A stretch of DNA of 8,436 bases from Lachnospiraceae bacterium (GCA_031285465.1 JAITWD010000155.1:1-8436); one strand, 5' to 3'; numbered from the stretch's first letter, positions 1-6,547 are shown. Numbers and translations are program-made. The notes: generated by a model from the sequence alone, not told the origin.

Positions 1-2
1 AT

Positions 3-959
3 TGTGGGGTGGATGCCATCCAAAACGATCGCAAAGGACGAGCCTTTATTGATCAGGAACGTTGTGTTTCCTGCGGTCAGTGTATGGTCAGTTGCCCGTT
101 TGGTGCGATTGCCGATAAATCGCAAATTTTCCAATTGATCCGTGCCATGCAGTCGGGACGGGAGATCATTGCCCAGGTTGCCCCCGCTTTTGTCGGACAG
201 TTTGGTCCTAATGTAACCCCCGATATGGTAAAGGCGGCGTTGTTAGAGCTGGGTTTTGCGGCGGTCTATGAAACGGCGATCGGTGCCGATCTGGGGGCGA
301 TGGCGGAGGCGGAGCAGTATGTCGAGTCGGTGGCAAGTGGCGAGTTGCCCTTTCTGTTGACCTCCTGTTGTCCGTCATGGGCGGTCCTTGCCAAAAAATA
401 CTTTCCCGAAACGATCGCCAATATTTCTAACGAATTGACCCCGATGGTAGCTACTGCCCGGATCATTAAGAAAGAACATCCCGATGCCGGAGTGGTTTTT
501 ATCGGTCCTTGTGCCTCAAAGAAGTTAGAAGCTTCCCGCCGGACCATTCGTTCCGATGTGGATTTTGTTATTACCTTCGAAGAACTGACCGGAATGTTCG
601 AAGCTAAAGGTATTGATCCAGCCCAGTGTAAGCCACAGGGAAGTATGGCCGATGCGACCGGAGCAGGGCGCGGATACGGTGTGGCCGGTGGTGTGGCTGG
701 TGCCATTGAGGAATGTATCCATGCCTATTATCCCGGCACCGAAGTACGGATCGAACATGCCGAAGGTCTGTCGGAATGTAAGAAGATGCTCCTGCTGGCA
801 AAGGCAGGCAGGAAGAATGGCTGCCTGATCGAAGGTATGGCCTGTCCCGGTGGTTGTGTCGCCGGAGCGGGGACCAATATTGCGGTCGATCGTGCGACCA
901 GAGAGGTAAACGGCTTCAAGAAGGCGGCGGCATTGGTGTTGCCGGATGAAGTGGAATAA
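3..959 (+). CDS. [FeFe] hydrogenase, group B-like (5' truncated by window edge)
   Basis: Iron-only hydrogenase catalytic subunit, expected to interconvert protons plus electrons and H2 in the cytoplasm of an anaerobe. The reading frame is open to the left edge. The first complete codon is Cys followed by Gly-Val-Asp-Ala-Ile, which looks like the end of an upstream 4Fe-4S motif, so the GTG at 9 is not the true start and roughly 100-150 N-terminal residues are missing. Numbering visible residues, a second ferredoxin motif C-x2-C-x2-C-x3-CP sits at 21-31. The three H-cluster motifs follow: TSCCPSW (120-126), GPCASKK (168-174) and EGMACPGGC (277-285). The putative proton-transfer Cys is 122 and the cluster ligands are Cys 123, 170, 281 and 285. 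The second motif has GPC rather than the MPC of group A enzymes such as CpI, and the protein ends soon after the third motif; both suggest group B. No maturase (HydE/F/G) or electron-transfer partner gene is in view. The family is secure; the subgroup is inferred from memory of motifs. Confidence 0.93.
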   Translation, partial: CGVDAIQNDRKGRAFIDQERCVSCGQCMVSCPFGAIADKSQIFQLIRAMQSGREIIAQVAPAFVGQFGPNVTPDMVKAALLELGFAAVYETAIGADLGAMAEAEQYVESVASGELPFLLTSCCPSWAVLAKKYFPETIANISNELTPMVATARIIKKEHPDAGVVFIGPCASKKLEASRRTIRSDVDFVITFEELTGMFEAKGIDPAQCKPQGSMADATGAGRGYGVAGGVAGAIEECIHAYYPGTEVRIEHAEGLSECKKMLLLAKAGRKNGCLIEGMACPGGCVAGAGTNIAVDRATREVNGFKKAAALVLPDEVE

Positions 960-967
960 GGGGGTCC

Positions 968-1089
968 GCCGTCGGTGGGTGAGGATTTATCGTATTTTAT
1001 TCTGACCCAATAATGCAACAAACTCGCTTCGCTCAGACAGTGCTACATTATTGGATCAGAAAAAATACGAAAATCCCACCACCGACGGC
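968..1089. repeat. Long imperfect inverted repeat, MITE-like intergenic element
   Basis: The left arm (968-1015) and right arm (1046-1089) are reverse complements. By eye 43 of the 44 right-arm bases match, with four single-base bulges in the left arm. Both outer ends read GCCGTCGGTGG and both inner ends read CCAATAATG. The 30-base centre contains ACTCGCTTCGCTCAGAC, which resembles a sequence I recall in dispersed repeats of clostridial genomes. No ORF is carried. It fills the gap between the hydrogenase stop and the helicase ribosome binding site. Its transcript would fold into a stem of over 40 bp, so it may also end or stabilise the hydrogenase mRNA. It is too long and symmetric for an ordinary rho-independent terminator and has no T-run after the right arm. 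Its identity as a mobile MITE is inference and needs other copies in the genome. Confidence 0.75.
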
Positions 1090-1118
1090 TCCTTCCAGGG
1101 GGAGGGGCTATAATAGGT

Positions 1119-1135
1119 AGGGAGGAAATGCGATA
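1119..1135 (+). promoter_or_regulatory. Ribosome binding site deciding the helicase start (non-canonical AUA?)
   Basis: AGGGAGG at 1119-1125 is a strong Shine-Dalgarno sequence. The nearest ATG (1128) lies only two bases downstream and reads ATG CGA TAA, stopping at once. In the helicase frame the codon at good spacing (seven bases) is ATA at 1133. The helicase frame is closed upstream by TAG at 1118-1120, and no ATG, GTG or TTG occurs in it before GTG 1199. Translation therefore begins at a rare AUA or AUU codon, or slips -1 from the ATG, or the assembly has a single-base error here. Confidence 0.55.
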
Positions 1136-2998
1136 AAAGATAAATCAATTAATCGGGCACAACAGCTTGCCATCCACCATAAGGGCGGTCCGATCCGGGT
1201 GCTGGCGGGACCGGGCAGTGGCAAAACCTATACCATAGTTTCGCGGATTGTCCATCTGATCGAGCGGTGTCATGTTCCGCCAGATAATATTCTGGTGATC
1301 ACCTTCACTAAAGCAGCCGCTCAGGAAATGCAGTCCCGTTTTCTTACTGCCATAGGAAAAACCTGTGCGACCGTTCATTTTGGCACCTTTCACAGCATCT
1401 ATTACCAAATCCTATCCCGTTCGGGATACCTTCAAAATTTTTCCCTTATTAAGCCTGCAGAGCAGCTTCGTATTATTAGGAGGTTACTCCGGCAAGACCG
1501 TCCGCACGACAATATCGACCGCACCGAATGCGAAGCGCTCCTTCATGATATCGGTCGGCTCAAGAATCTCGAACCGCCGGTCGGTTCCTTTGAAAATATT
1601 GAGTCATTATATAGCCGCTATACCGATATGTTGAAGACCCTCAAAAAAATGGATTTCGATGATATGATTCTATACTGTCACGAAATGTTGATGGGCAGTC
1701 CAACGATCTTGTCACAATGGCAACAGTATTTTACCCATATCCTCGTGGATGAATTTCAAGATATCAACCGCCGTCAATACCAGATCCTTAGATTGCTTGC
1801 CGCGCCCGACAATCATCTCTTTATCGTGGGCGACGACGATCAGTCCATTTATGGTTTCCGTGGCGCCCGTCCGGCGGTGATGAAGGAGTTTATTGATGAT
1901 TTTCCTGACGCGGTACTGATCCAACTGGAGATCAACTACCGTAGTACCCACCCCATCATTGCCGCTGCCGATGCGGTTATCACTCTCAACCAACAACGCC
2001 TGGAAAAGCATTACCATGCACTGCGTGATGGTAACGAAGTGACCCTCCACGCCTTTCCTAATAAAGAACAGGAAGACCAGTACCTGCTTAATAGCTTAAA
2101 GGCACTTGACCAAGGTCGTCATTCGGAAACCGCGGTAATACTACGGACCAACCTTGAAGTCTCGCTGTTAGCGTCCAAATGTACTAAAATGGGGATCCCG
2201 ATCAGCACAACCGAAAAAACCATCGACCTCTTTGCGCACTTTATTGCGAACGATATTATCGACTACCTGCGCTTTTCTACACAGGAACCGACCCGTGCCC
2301 GCTACCTTAATATTATCAATAAACCCGCCCGCTACCTAAGTGGCCGGGCGGTCGCCGACCTGACCGATGGGATTACTGAAGAGAGGCTACTGGAATATTA
2401 TCAGGGAAAAGGTGACGATCAGGCCGTCATTCGCCGGTTTTTTGCTGACTGCCATCGGATCGCCCGCCTGTCGCCCTACCTCGCCATCCATTTTATCCGC
2501 AAAGGCATCGGATATGACCGCTACTTAAAAGAGCGTGCCCGCCCGGAGGAGTACGAAGAATGGCAGGAGATTGCCAACACCATCCAGGAGAGCGCCCGTG
2601 ACCATTCCGATTGTGATTCGTGGCTACAATTTGCAGAGGAGCATTCCCAACCGTTACCTAAATCGCTTAATTCCCCGTTACTGTCCTGTGATAAACCAAA
2701 AGCTACTCAATCACCCATTAAATCAGGCGATAGGGCCGGTCAAAGCGGTCAGGGCATCCGGTTGATAACCATGCATGGTTCCAAAGGTTTGGAATTTGAT
2801 ACCGTCTACCTTCCTCACCTTAATGAAGGGACTATACCCGGCAAGCGCTCCCTTACCGCCGGGCAGATAGAAGAGGAACGGCGGCTGTTCTATGTCGGAA
2901 TGACCCGCGCTAAGGAACAGCTATGTCTCCTTTACACTACCTCGCCTAAGCAATCGCCCTCACGTTTTTTGGAGCCGTTGCTATCGCATTACATTTAG
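1133..2998 (+). CDS. UvrD/Rep-family ATP-dependent DNA helicase (SF1A), short form
   Basis: A 3'-5' DNA helicase/translocase expected to act in DNA repair or replication restart. Counting ATA 1133 as residue 1 (621 aa), the motifs in order are: a Q motif at 6-14 (INRAQQLAI, Gln 10), Walker A GPGSGKT at 26-32, motif Ia TFTKAAAQEM at 57-66, Walker B DEFQD at 206-210, motif III GDDDQSIYGFRGA at 233-245, motif IV NYRST at 268-272, motif V TMHGSKGLEF at 546-555 and motif VI EEERRLFYVGMTRA at 580-593. All catalytic residues expected for ATP hydrolysis appear intact. The protein stops about 28 residues after motif VI, so it lacks the C-terminal extension, roughly 100 residues, that contacts RNA polymerase in PcrA/UvrD of usual length (about 720-740). 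A Ser/Lys/Pro-rich linker of about 30 residues precedes motif V. Starting at GTG 1199 would remove the Q motif and the strand before Walker A, so I extend the gene upstream although no normal start codon exists there. It is probably a UvrD-like paralogue and not the housekeeping PcrA. Confidence 0.92.
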   Translation: MKDKSINRAQQLAIHHKGGPIRVLAGPGSGKTYTIVSRIVHLIERCHVPPDNILVITFTKAAAQEMQSRFLTAIGKTCATVHFGTFHSIYYQILSRSGYLQNFSLIKPAEQLRIIRRLLRQDRPHDNIDRTECEALLHDIGRLKNLEPPVGSFENIESLYSRYTDMLKTLKKMDFDDMILYCHEMLMGSPTILSQWQQYFTHILVDEFQDINRRQYQILRLLAAPDNHLFIVGDDDQSIYGFRGARPAVMKEFIDDFPDAVLIQLEINYRSTHPIIAAADAVITLNQQRLEKHYHALRDGNEVTLHAFPNKEQEDQYLLNSLKALDQGRHSETAVILRTNLEVSLLASKCTKMGIPISTTEKTIDLFAHFIANDIIDYLRFSTQEPTRARYLNIINKPARYLSGRAVADLTDGITEERLLEYYQGKGDDQAVIRRFFADCHRIARLSPYLAIHFIRKGIGYDRYLKERARPEEYEEWQEIANTIQESARDHSDCDSWLQFAEEHSQPLPKSLNSPLLSCDKPKATQSPIKSGDRAGQSGQGIRLITMHGSKGLEFDTVYLPHLNEGTIPGKRSLTAGQIEEERRLFYVGMTRAKEQLCLLYTTSPKQSPSRFLEPLLSHYI

Positions 2999-3007
2999 TG
3001 ATATAAT
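2978..3007 (+). promoter_or_regulatory. Sigma-A-type promoter for the zinc-ribbon gene
   Basis: TTGCTA (2978-2983), an 18-base spacer and a perfect TATAAT (3002-3007), preceded by TG one base upstream as an extended -10. It overlaps the last codons of the helicase gene. It would give a start point near 3014 and a leader of about 45 bases to the GTG at 3058. Confidence 0.6.
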
Positions 3008-3057
3008 AAAAAGGACTTTTGAGTATATCATTAAATGTATGACAGGAGTATATATCA

Positions 3058-3420
3058 GTGGAAGATAAAATACTTAAGTATGAGATAATTGCGGAAACAT
3101 CCAGTTTAAACAGCAGCATAGGTACAAACGATGTGAGCAATCCATCCTCCGAAAAAAGCATCCGTACTTGTGACGAATGTGGCAGTAAGTATTATGAAAG
3201 CACCTCACAAATGGCCAGCCTCTGTCCTGAATGTGCATACGTTTTATATGGATATGACAATTGTGACCACACTTTTTTGAATGGCCGGTGTATAAAGTGC
3301 TTTTGGGATGGCACCCATTCAAAATATATAAAAAAAATAAAAAAGGAGTGGAAAAAAGCGCTTAAAAAGGAACGAAAAGAAGAGCTTAAAAAGGAACGGA
3401 AGAGCGAAAAAAAGAATTAG
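3058..3420 (+). CDS. Small zinc-ribbon protein with Lys/Glu-rich tail
   Basis: A 120-residue protein of unknown function. The start is GTG 3058, with AGGAG at 3044-3048 nine bases upstream. Residues 1-35 are polar and show no domain. A metal-binding segment follows: C38-x2-C41 and C56-x2-C59 (a classic zinc ribbon, CDECG and CPECA), then C69-x-H71 and C78-x2-C81, which could form a second site. From about residue 90 the chain is almost wholly Lys, Glu and Arg and likely forms a single charged helix, possibly binding nucleic acid. There is no signal peptide or membrane segment. Base composition is markedly AT-rich relative to the flanking helicase and GH13 genes, hinting at a different history. 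It has its own promoter and converges on the DUF1292 gene. The zinc ribbon is clear; any role in transcription or RNA binding would be a guess. Confidence 0.75.
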   Translation: MEDKILKYEIIAETSSLNSSIGTNDVSNPSSEKSIRTCDECGSKYYESTSQMASLCPECAYVLYGYDNCDHTFLNGRCIKCFWDGTHSKYIKKIKKEWKKALKKERKEELKKERKSEKKN

Positions 3421-3442
3421 AAAAACAGTTTAAAATTTGAAA

Positions 3443-3487
3443 CAAAAAAATTGCTCCGGAAGTGCTTTCCGCAACTTCCGAAGCAAT
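3443..3487 (-). terminator. Rho-independent terminator of the DUF1292 gene
   Basis: Arms at 3450-3463 and 3474-3487 pair over 14 positions with one mismatch (ATTGCTCCGGAAGT against ACTTCCGAAGCAAT), around a 10-base loop. On the minus strand the stem comes six bases after the DUF1292 stop and is followed by a run of seven T (the A-run at 3444-3450). No T-run follows on the plus strand, so termination of the converging zinc-ribbon gene here is uncertain. Confidence 0.85.
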
Positions 3488-3492
3488 GTACT

Positions 3493-3861
3493 CTACTCCT
3501 CAACCAACTCATCAAACTCGGCACTGTCCAGATATTCATCAAAAGCCTCGGCCACCAGTTCATATTCCTCGTCGTCCTCAATATAGGTCAGCTCAGGATC
3601 CTTATCTAAATCCTCCTCGTCCTCCTCATACCGATAAAACCACACCTCTCCGTCATCGTTGTTGCCATCCTCGTTAAGAGGCAATAGGACAATGTAGTCC
3701 TTATCTGTAACCGTAAGTATTGTAATGATAGCACAATTGACCACAGTGCCATCCTCCAGTTCCAGCTCGACGGTCATTTCCTCATCGGCGGCTTCATTCT
3801 CTGTTTCCGGGATCATTTCCCCATCAGTTAGCTTATTTTTTTTAATATTATTATCGCTCAT
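3493..3861 (-). CDS. DUF1292 family acidic protein
   Basis: A 122-residue cytoplasmic protein of unknown function, recognised as DUF1292 (YrzB-like). The signature runs from about residue 29: TVELELEDGTVVNC, then DKDYIVLLPLNED, then VWFYRYEEDEED, then IEDDEEYELVAEAFDEYLD. About 36% of residues are Asp or Glu, typical of the family. The N-terminal 28 residues are a polar extension. The start ATG (3859-3861 on the complement) is preceded by AAAGGAG at 3868-3874, about seven bases upstream. It is monocistronic, with its own promoter at 3900-3928 and terminator at 3443-3487. In Bacillus relatives DUF1292 genes often sit near the Holliday-junction resolvase YqgF/RuvX; that context is absent here. 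The family call is from memory of its consensus. Confidence 0.88.
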   Translation of the reverse strand: MSDNNIKKNKLTDGEMIPETENEAADEEMTVELELEDGTVVNCAIITILTVTDKDYIVLLPLNEDGNNDDGEVWFYRYEEDEEDLDKDPELTYIEDDEEYELVAEAFDEYLDSAEFDELVEE

Positions 3862-3899
3862 TTGTGTCTCCTTTACTTTTGCAATGGTTACCTTAGTAT

Positions 3900-3928
3900 A
3901 TTGTACTAATAAAAAATAAGCTTGGCAA
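3900..3928 (-). promoter_or_regulatory. Sigma-A promoter of the DUF1292 gene
   Basis: Read on the minus strand: TTGCCA (3928-3923), exactly 17 bases, then TACAAT (3905-3900). The start point would be near 3893, giving a leader of about 30 bases that carries the AAAGGAG ribosome binding site. Both hexamers are one mismatch or two from consensus. Confidence 0.75.
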
Positions 3929-3933
3929 TATTT

Positions 3934-3964
3934 TTCACACGAATTGGTAAAAATATGTTATATT
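3934..3964 (+). promoter_or_regulatory. Possible promoter for the GH13-DUF5662 operon
   Basis: TATATT (3959-3964) preceded by TGT forms an extended -10 about 35 bases before the GH13-like start. The best -35 is a weak TTCACA (3934-3939) at a long 19-base spacing. It lies back to back with the DUF1292 promoter in an AT-rich divergent intergenic region. Confidence 0.4.
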
Positions 3965-3998
3965 AGTAGTGATTTTATTGGACCGACGGAGGATTGCG

Positions 3999-5888
3999 AT
4001 GAACCAAGCGATAAAGACCGCCTATTTTAAGCCCGAACGAAAAGGGGTTTATACCGTATCGGACGGTATCTGTTTTTGCACCGATGCAGTCGCCGGCGAT
4101 AATTGCGGCGTGATAATATATGATGAACACGATAATACACTCCGGATTCCTTTTTCCCCAAAGGGACGGAGGGGATGTTTGTACGGACTTAAGGTATATT
4201 TTCCAATCACAATGGTTGCCGGGGAGCAATCGGTCGAGGGGCCGCCCGCTGGGGAGCCGGTCATCTATCCCGATGAGGGTTCTTTGGCCGGCTGCCGTTA
4301 CAATTACTACTGTGATGATGAAACGGTCGTCGATCCTGATGCCAGGGTAATCTACGGTCGCTCCTGCTGGGGCGAACCGTCCGAACCGGTTATTAGCGGT
4401 GGCTTCTACTGTCAGGACTTTGACTGGGGCGATGACCAACCGCCGGAAACACCCTATTCCGACAGTATTATCTATGGTATGCAGGTGCGCAGTTTTACGA
4501 TGCATAAGAGCTCTGGTGTAAAACACCGGGGTACCTTTGAAGGGATCATTGGGAAATTACCCTATCTGCAGAGCTTAGGAATCACTGCCATTGAACTGTT
4601 ACCAGCCTATGAGTTTGACGAATGGGAAACCATTATCGTACCGAACCAGTTGGAGGAACGGTCACTGATCAATGGTTGGGGGTTTAAGGAGGCCTATTAT
4701 TATGCTCCTAAAGCATCCTTTGGTGCAGATATCCGACCGGACCGGTCGTTTAAAACACTGGTGCAGGAGTCCCATCGGGCGGGGATTGAGGTATTGATGT
4801 ACTTTTTCTTCCCCCCTACGGTCAATCGGGCGGATATTCCGGATATTTTACGATTCTGGGTGATGGAATATCATATTGACGGGATTCATTTATTAGGGCA
4901 CGACTTGCCATTGTCCATCATTACCCATGACCCTTTATTGTCAGGCATCAAAATCCTTTACAACGAATATTCATATTGGGAGGAACAACCGCGTTTCCCC
5001 AATACTGGTGTGTTCCGCGATCATTTCAAGAACGAGATCCGTCGTCTTTTAAAGGGTGATGAGGATATGATCGAGGCATTACTTTACCATCAACGCAATA
5101 ATCCCGGTGAGCGTGGTACCATCAATTACCTTGCCGATTATGGCGGTTTTTCTCTTTTTGATCTGACGGCCTATGATCAGAAGCATAATGAGGCCAATGG
5201 TGAGCGTAACCTTGATGGAACCAATCATAATTTTAGCTGGAATTGTGGTGTCGAAGGTCCCAGCCGGAAAAAGCTGGTCCGTGAGCTACGCCTTAAACAG
5301 ATTAAAAATGCCCTTGCCCTCTTATTTTTGTCACAGGGAACACCCTTTCTCTATAGTGGTGATGAGTTTGGAAATACTCGTTTTGGAAATAACAATACCT
5401 ATTGCCAGGATAATGAAGTGGGGTGGGTTAAGTGGACCCCCAATCAGATGGGGAGCGAGGTGCTGGCCTTTACCAGGTCACTTATTGAGTTGCGCAAGCA
5501 ACATCCCATCCTGCATCTGCCGACCGAGATTCCGGTGATCGATTATGCTCAGGGGGGCACGCCGATCATGTCCTATCATGGTGAAGGTGCCTGGCGGCCC
5601 GATTCCGGTCTGTACAGTCGTTCGGTGGGCATTATGTGTTGTGGACGATATGTCAAGCAGCAGGATGGCACCGATGACGATTCATTCTATTTTGCCATCA
5701 ATATGCATTGGAAACCTCACCGTTTGGCATTACCGAAGCTACCTAAGGGCTTCCGCTGGTCATTGGTGACCGCGACCGATCCGGATCGGCCGGAGCTTGA
5801 GGTAGAGAATAAAGAGTTAAGTATTATGGTTAAAGAAAGAAGCATCAGTATCTTTAAGTCACGCAAAAAGGCGGAGGGCGAAGGATGA
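3999..5888 (+). CDS. GH13 GlgX/isoamylase-like protein with degenerate active site
   Basis: A 629-residue alpha-amylase-superfamily protein related to glycogen debranching enzymes. I use ATG 3999 (GGAGGA at 3988-3993) rather than in-frame GTG 3969, because the ribosome binding site lies between them. Residues 1 to about 155 look like an N-terminal beta-sandwich; the barrel starts near YGMQVRSFTMHKSSGVKHRG (about 159-178). GlgX-type landmarks remain strong: KHNEANGERNLDGT (395-408), SWNCGVEGP (413-421), GTPFLYSGDEFGNTRFG (447-463) and the Cys-Gln-Asp-Asn-Glu block. The catalytic regions do not. Region I lacks the Asp and Asn-His of DVVYNH (reads EVLMYFFFP, 264-272). Region II reads DGIHLLGHD, placing Leu where the nucleophile Asp of GFRFD belongs. 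Region III keeps only an uncertain Glu (NEY, 322-324). Region IV reads YGGF where HDGF is expected. It is therefore probably catalytically dead, perhaps a glycan-binding or regulatory protein. I recall clostridial relatives with similar losses. It is coupled to the DUF5662 gene. Confidence 0.88.
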   Translation: MNQAIKTAYFKPERKGVYTVSDGICFCTDAVAGDNCGVIIYDEHDNTLRIPFSPKGRRGCLYGLKVYFPITMVAGEQSVEGPPAGEPVIYPDEGSLAGCRYNYYCDDETVVDPDARVIYGRSCWGEPSEPVISGGFYCQDFDWGDDQPPETPYSDSIIYGMQVRSFTMHKSSGVKHRGTFEGIIGKLPYLQSLGITAIELLPAYEFDEWETIIVPNQLEERSLINGWGFKEAYYYAPKASFGADIRPDRSFKTLVQESHRAGIEVLMYFFFPPTVNRADIPDILRFWVMEYHIDGIHLLGHDLPLSIITHDPLLSGIKILYNEYSYWEEQPRFPNTGVFRDHFKNEIRRLLKGDEDMIEALLYHQRNNPGERGTINYLADYGGFSLFDLTAYDQKHNEANGERNLDGTNHNFSWNCGVEGPSRKKLVRELRLKQIKNALALLFLSQGTPFLYSGDEFGNTRFGNNNTYCQDNEVGWVKWTPNQMGSEVLAFTRSLIELRKQHPILHLPTEIPVIDYAQGGTPIMSYHGEGAWRPDSGLYSRSVGIMCCGRYVKQQDGTDDDSFYFAINMHWKPHRLALPKLPKGFRWSLVTATDPDRPELEVENKELSIMVKERSISIFKSRKKAEGEG

Positions 5889-6424
5889 AGGGCTGGCTGC
5901 ACTTTAAGACGATTATACGGCATAAGCATTTGGTCATGAAGGGGTGTTTTGCAGTCGGGCTATATAAGCAGGGCTTATTGCATGACCTTTCTAAATTTAG
6001 TCCACGGGAATTTCTGATCGGTGTCAAGTATTTTCAGGGCGATCAAAGTCCCAATAACGCTGAGCGGCGCGCCATCGGATATTCCAGTGCATGGTTGCAT
6101 CACAAAGGACGCAATCGCCATCATTATGAGTATTGGATCGATTATAGCATTAAAGATATTCCCGGTGGCTTGTTGCCGGTCCCCATGCCTAAGAAGTACA
6201 TTATCGAAATGCTGATGGACCGCATTGCTGCCTGCAAGGTTTATAATTGGGGACACTACACCGATGATATGCCCCTACAGTATTACTTACGGGGTCTGGA
6301 ACCGGCACCGCTACATGCCCAGACCAGATTTTGGCTGGAAAAGCTCCTAAACATGCTGGCTCGGGAAGGTGAAGCGCGAACCTTTGCCTACATAAAGCGG
6401 GTGGTTCTGAAAAGACGACGGTAG
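5885..6424 (+). CDS. DUF5662 family protein
   Basis: A 179-residue protein matching my memory of DUF5662, function unknown (some databases label such proteins catalase, with no support visible here). Conserved-looking elements are HFKTIIRHKHLVMKGC near the N-terminus, HDLSKFSPREF at 33-43, the block SSAWLHHKGRNRHHYEYWID at 67-86, and MLMDRIAACKVY at 109-120. The several His and Asp residues (His33-Asp34, His72-His73, His79-His80, Asp112) are reminiscent of a metal-dependent HD-like helical hydrolase; that is inference from spacing only. There is no signal peptide, and the C-terminus is basic (KRRR). Its ATG overlaps the GH13-like stop (ATGA at 5885-5888), so the two are co-transcribed and probably translationally coupled, which implies a shared process. 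No terminator follows. Confidence 0.85.
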   Translation: MKGWLHFKTIIRHKHLVMKGCFAVGLYKQGLLHDLSKFSPREFLIGVKYFQGDQSPNNAERRAIGYSSAWLHHKGRNRHHYEYWIDYSIKDIPGGLLPVPMPKKYIIEMLMDRIAACKVYNWGHYTDDMPLQYYLRGLEPAPLHAQTRFWLEKLLNMLAREGEARTFAYIKRVVLKRRR

Positions 6425-6432
6425 ACGTTGGT

Positions 6433-6459
6433 ACATAGTTCATTCTTCTGCATAGGATA
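6433..6459 (+). promoter_or_regulatory. Possible sporulation (sigma-K/E-like) promoter
   Basis: CATAGGATA at 6451-6459 fits the CATA-N3-TA form of the -10 element of mother-cell sigma-K promoters of Bacillus, and AC at 6433-6434 lies 16 bases upstream as its minimal -35. A competing sigma-A reading (TTGGTA 6428-6433, TAGGAT 6453-6458, 19 bases apart) is weaker. The consensus carries little information, so chance is a real possibility. Confidence 0.25.
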
Positions 6460-6516
6460 TTGCATAAGAGATATCGCATAAGAGATGGAATACGATGGCC
6501 AATCATCTTATGCGAT
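6450..6516. repeat. Short direct repeats plus inverted copy in the leader of the Asn-rich gene
   Basis: GCATAAGAGAT occurs exactly twice (6462-6472 and 6476-6486), 14 bases apart, with a degenerate third copy GCATAGGATAT at 6450-6460. An inverted copy, TCTTATGCGAT (6506-6516), pairs perfectly over 11 bases with 6473-6483 and nearly as well with the first copy (6459-6469). The leader RNA could thus form two alternative hairpins ending about 17 bases before the AGGAG of the downstream gene. This could be an operator for a dimeric regulator or a translation-controlling structure; neither is proven. Confidence 0.6.
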
Positions 6517-6547
6517 TTATTCAAATCAAAAAGAGGAGTGGACACGT

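Noticed and set aside
1109..1114. TATAAT just before the helicase, as a promoter
   Set aside because: No -35 lies at proper spacing, and the start point would fall on the ribosome binding site itself.
1199..1201. GTG as the helicase start
   Set aside because: It would delete the Q motif and the strand leading into Walker A, has no ribosome binding site, and conserved sequence continues upstream in frame.
3969..3971. GTG as the GH13-like start
   Set aside because: It precedes the GGAGGA ribosome binding site that serves ATG 3999, and the ten extra residues look untranslated.
3975..4526. Minus-strand 183-codon frame opposite the GH13-like gene
   Set aside because: The plus-strand frame is clearly the conserved protein, and the antisense product shows no recognisable motif.
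6485..6487. ATG as the start of the Asn-rich protein
   Set aside because: It has no ribosome binding site and lies inside the leader repeats, while ATG 6548 has a well-placed AGGAG.
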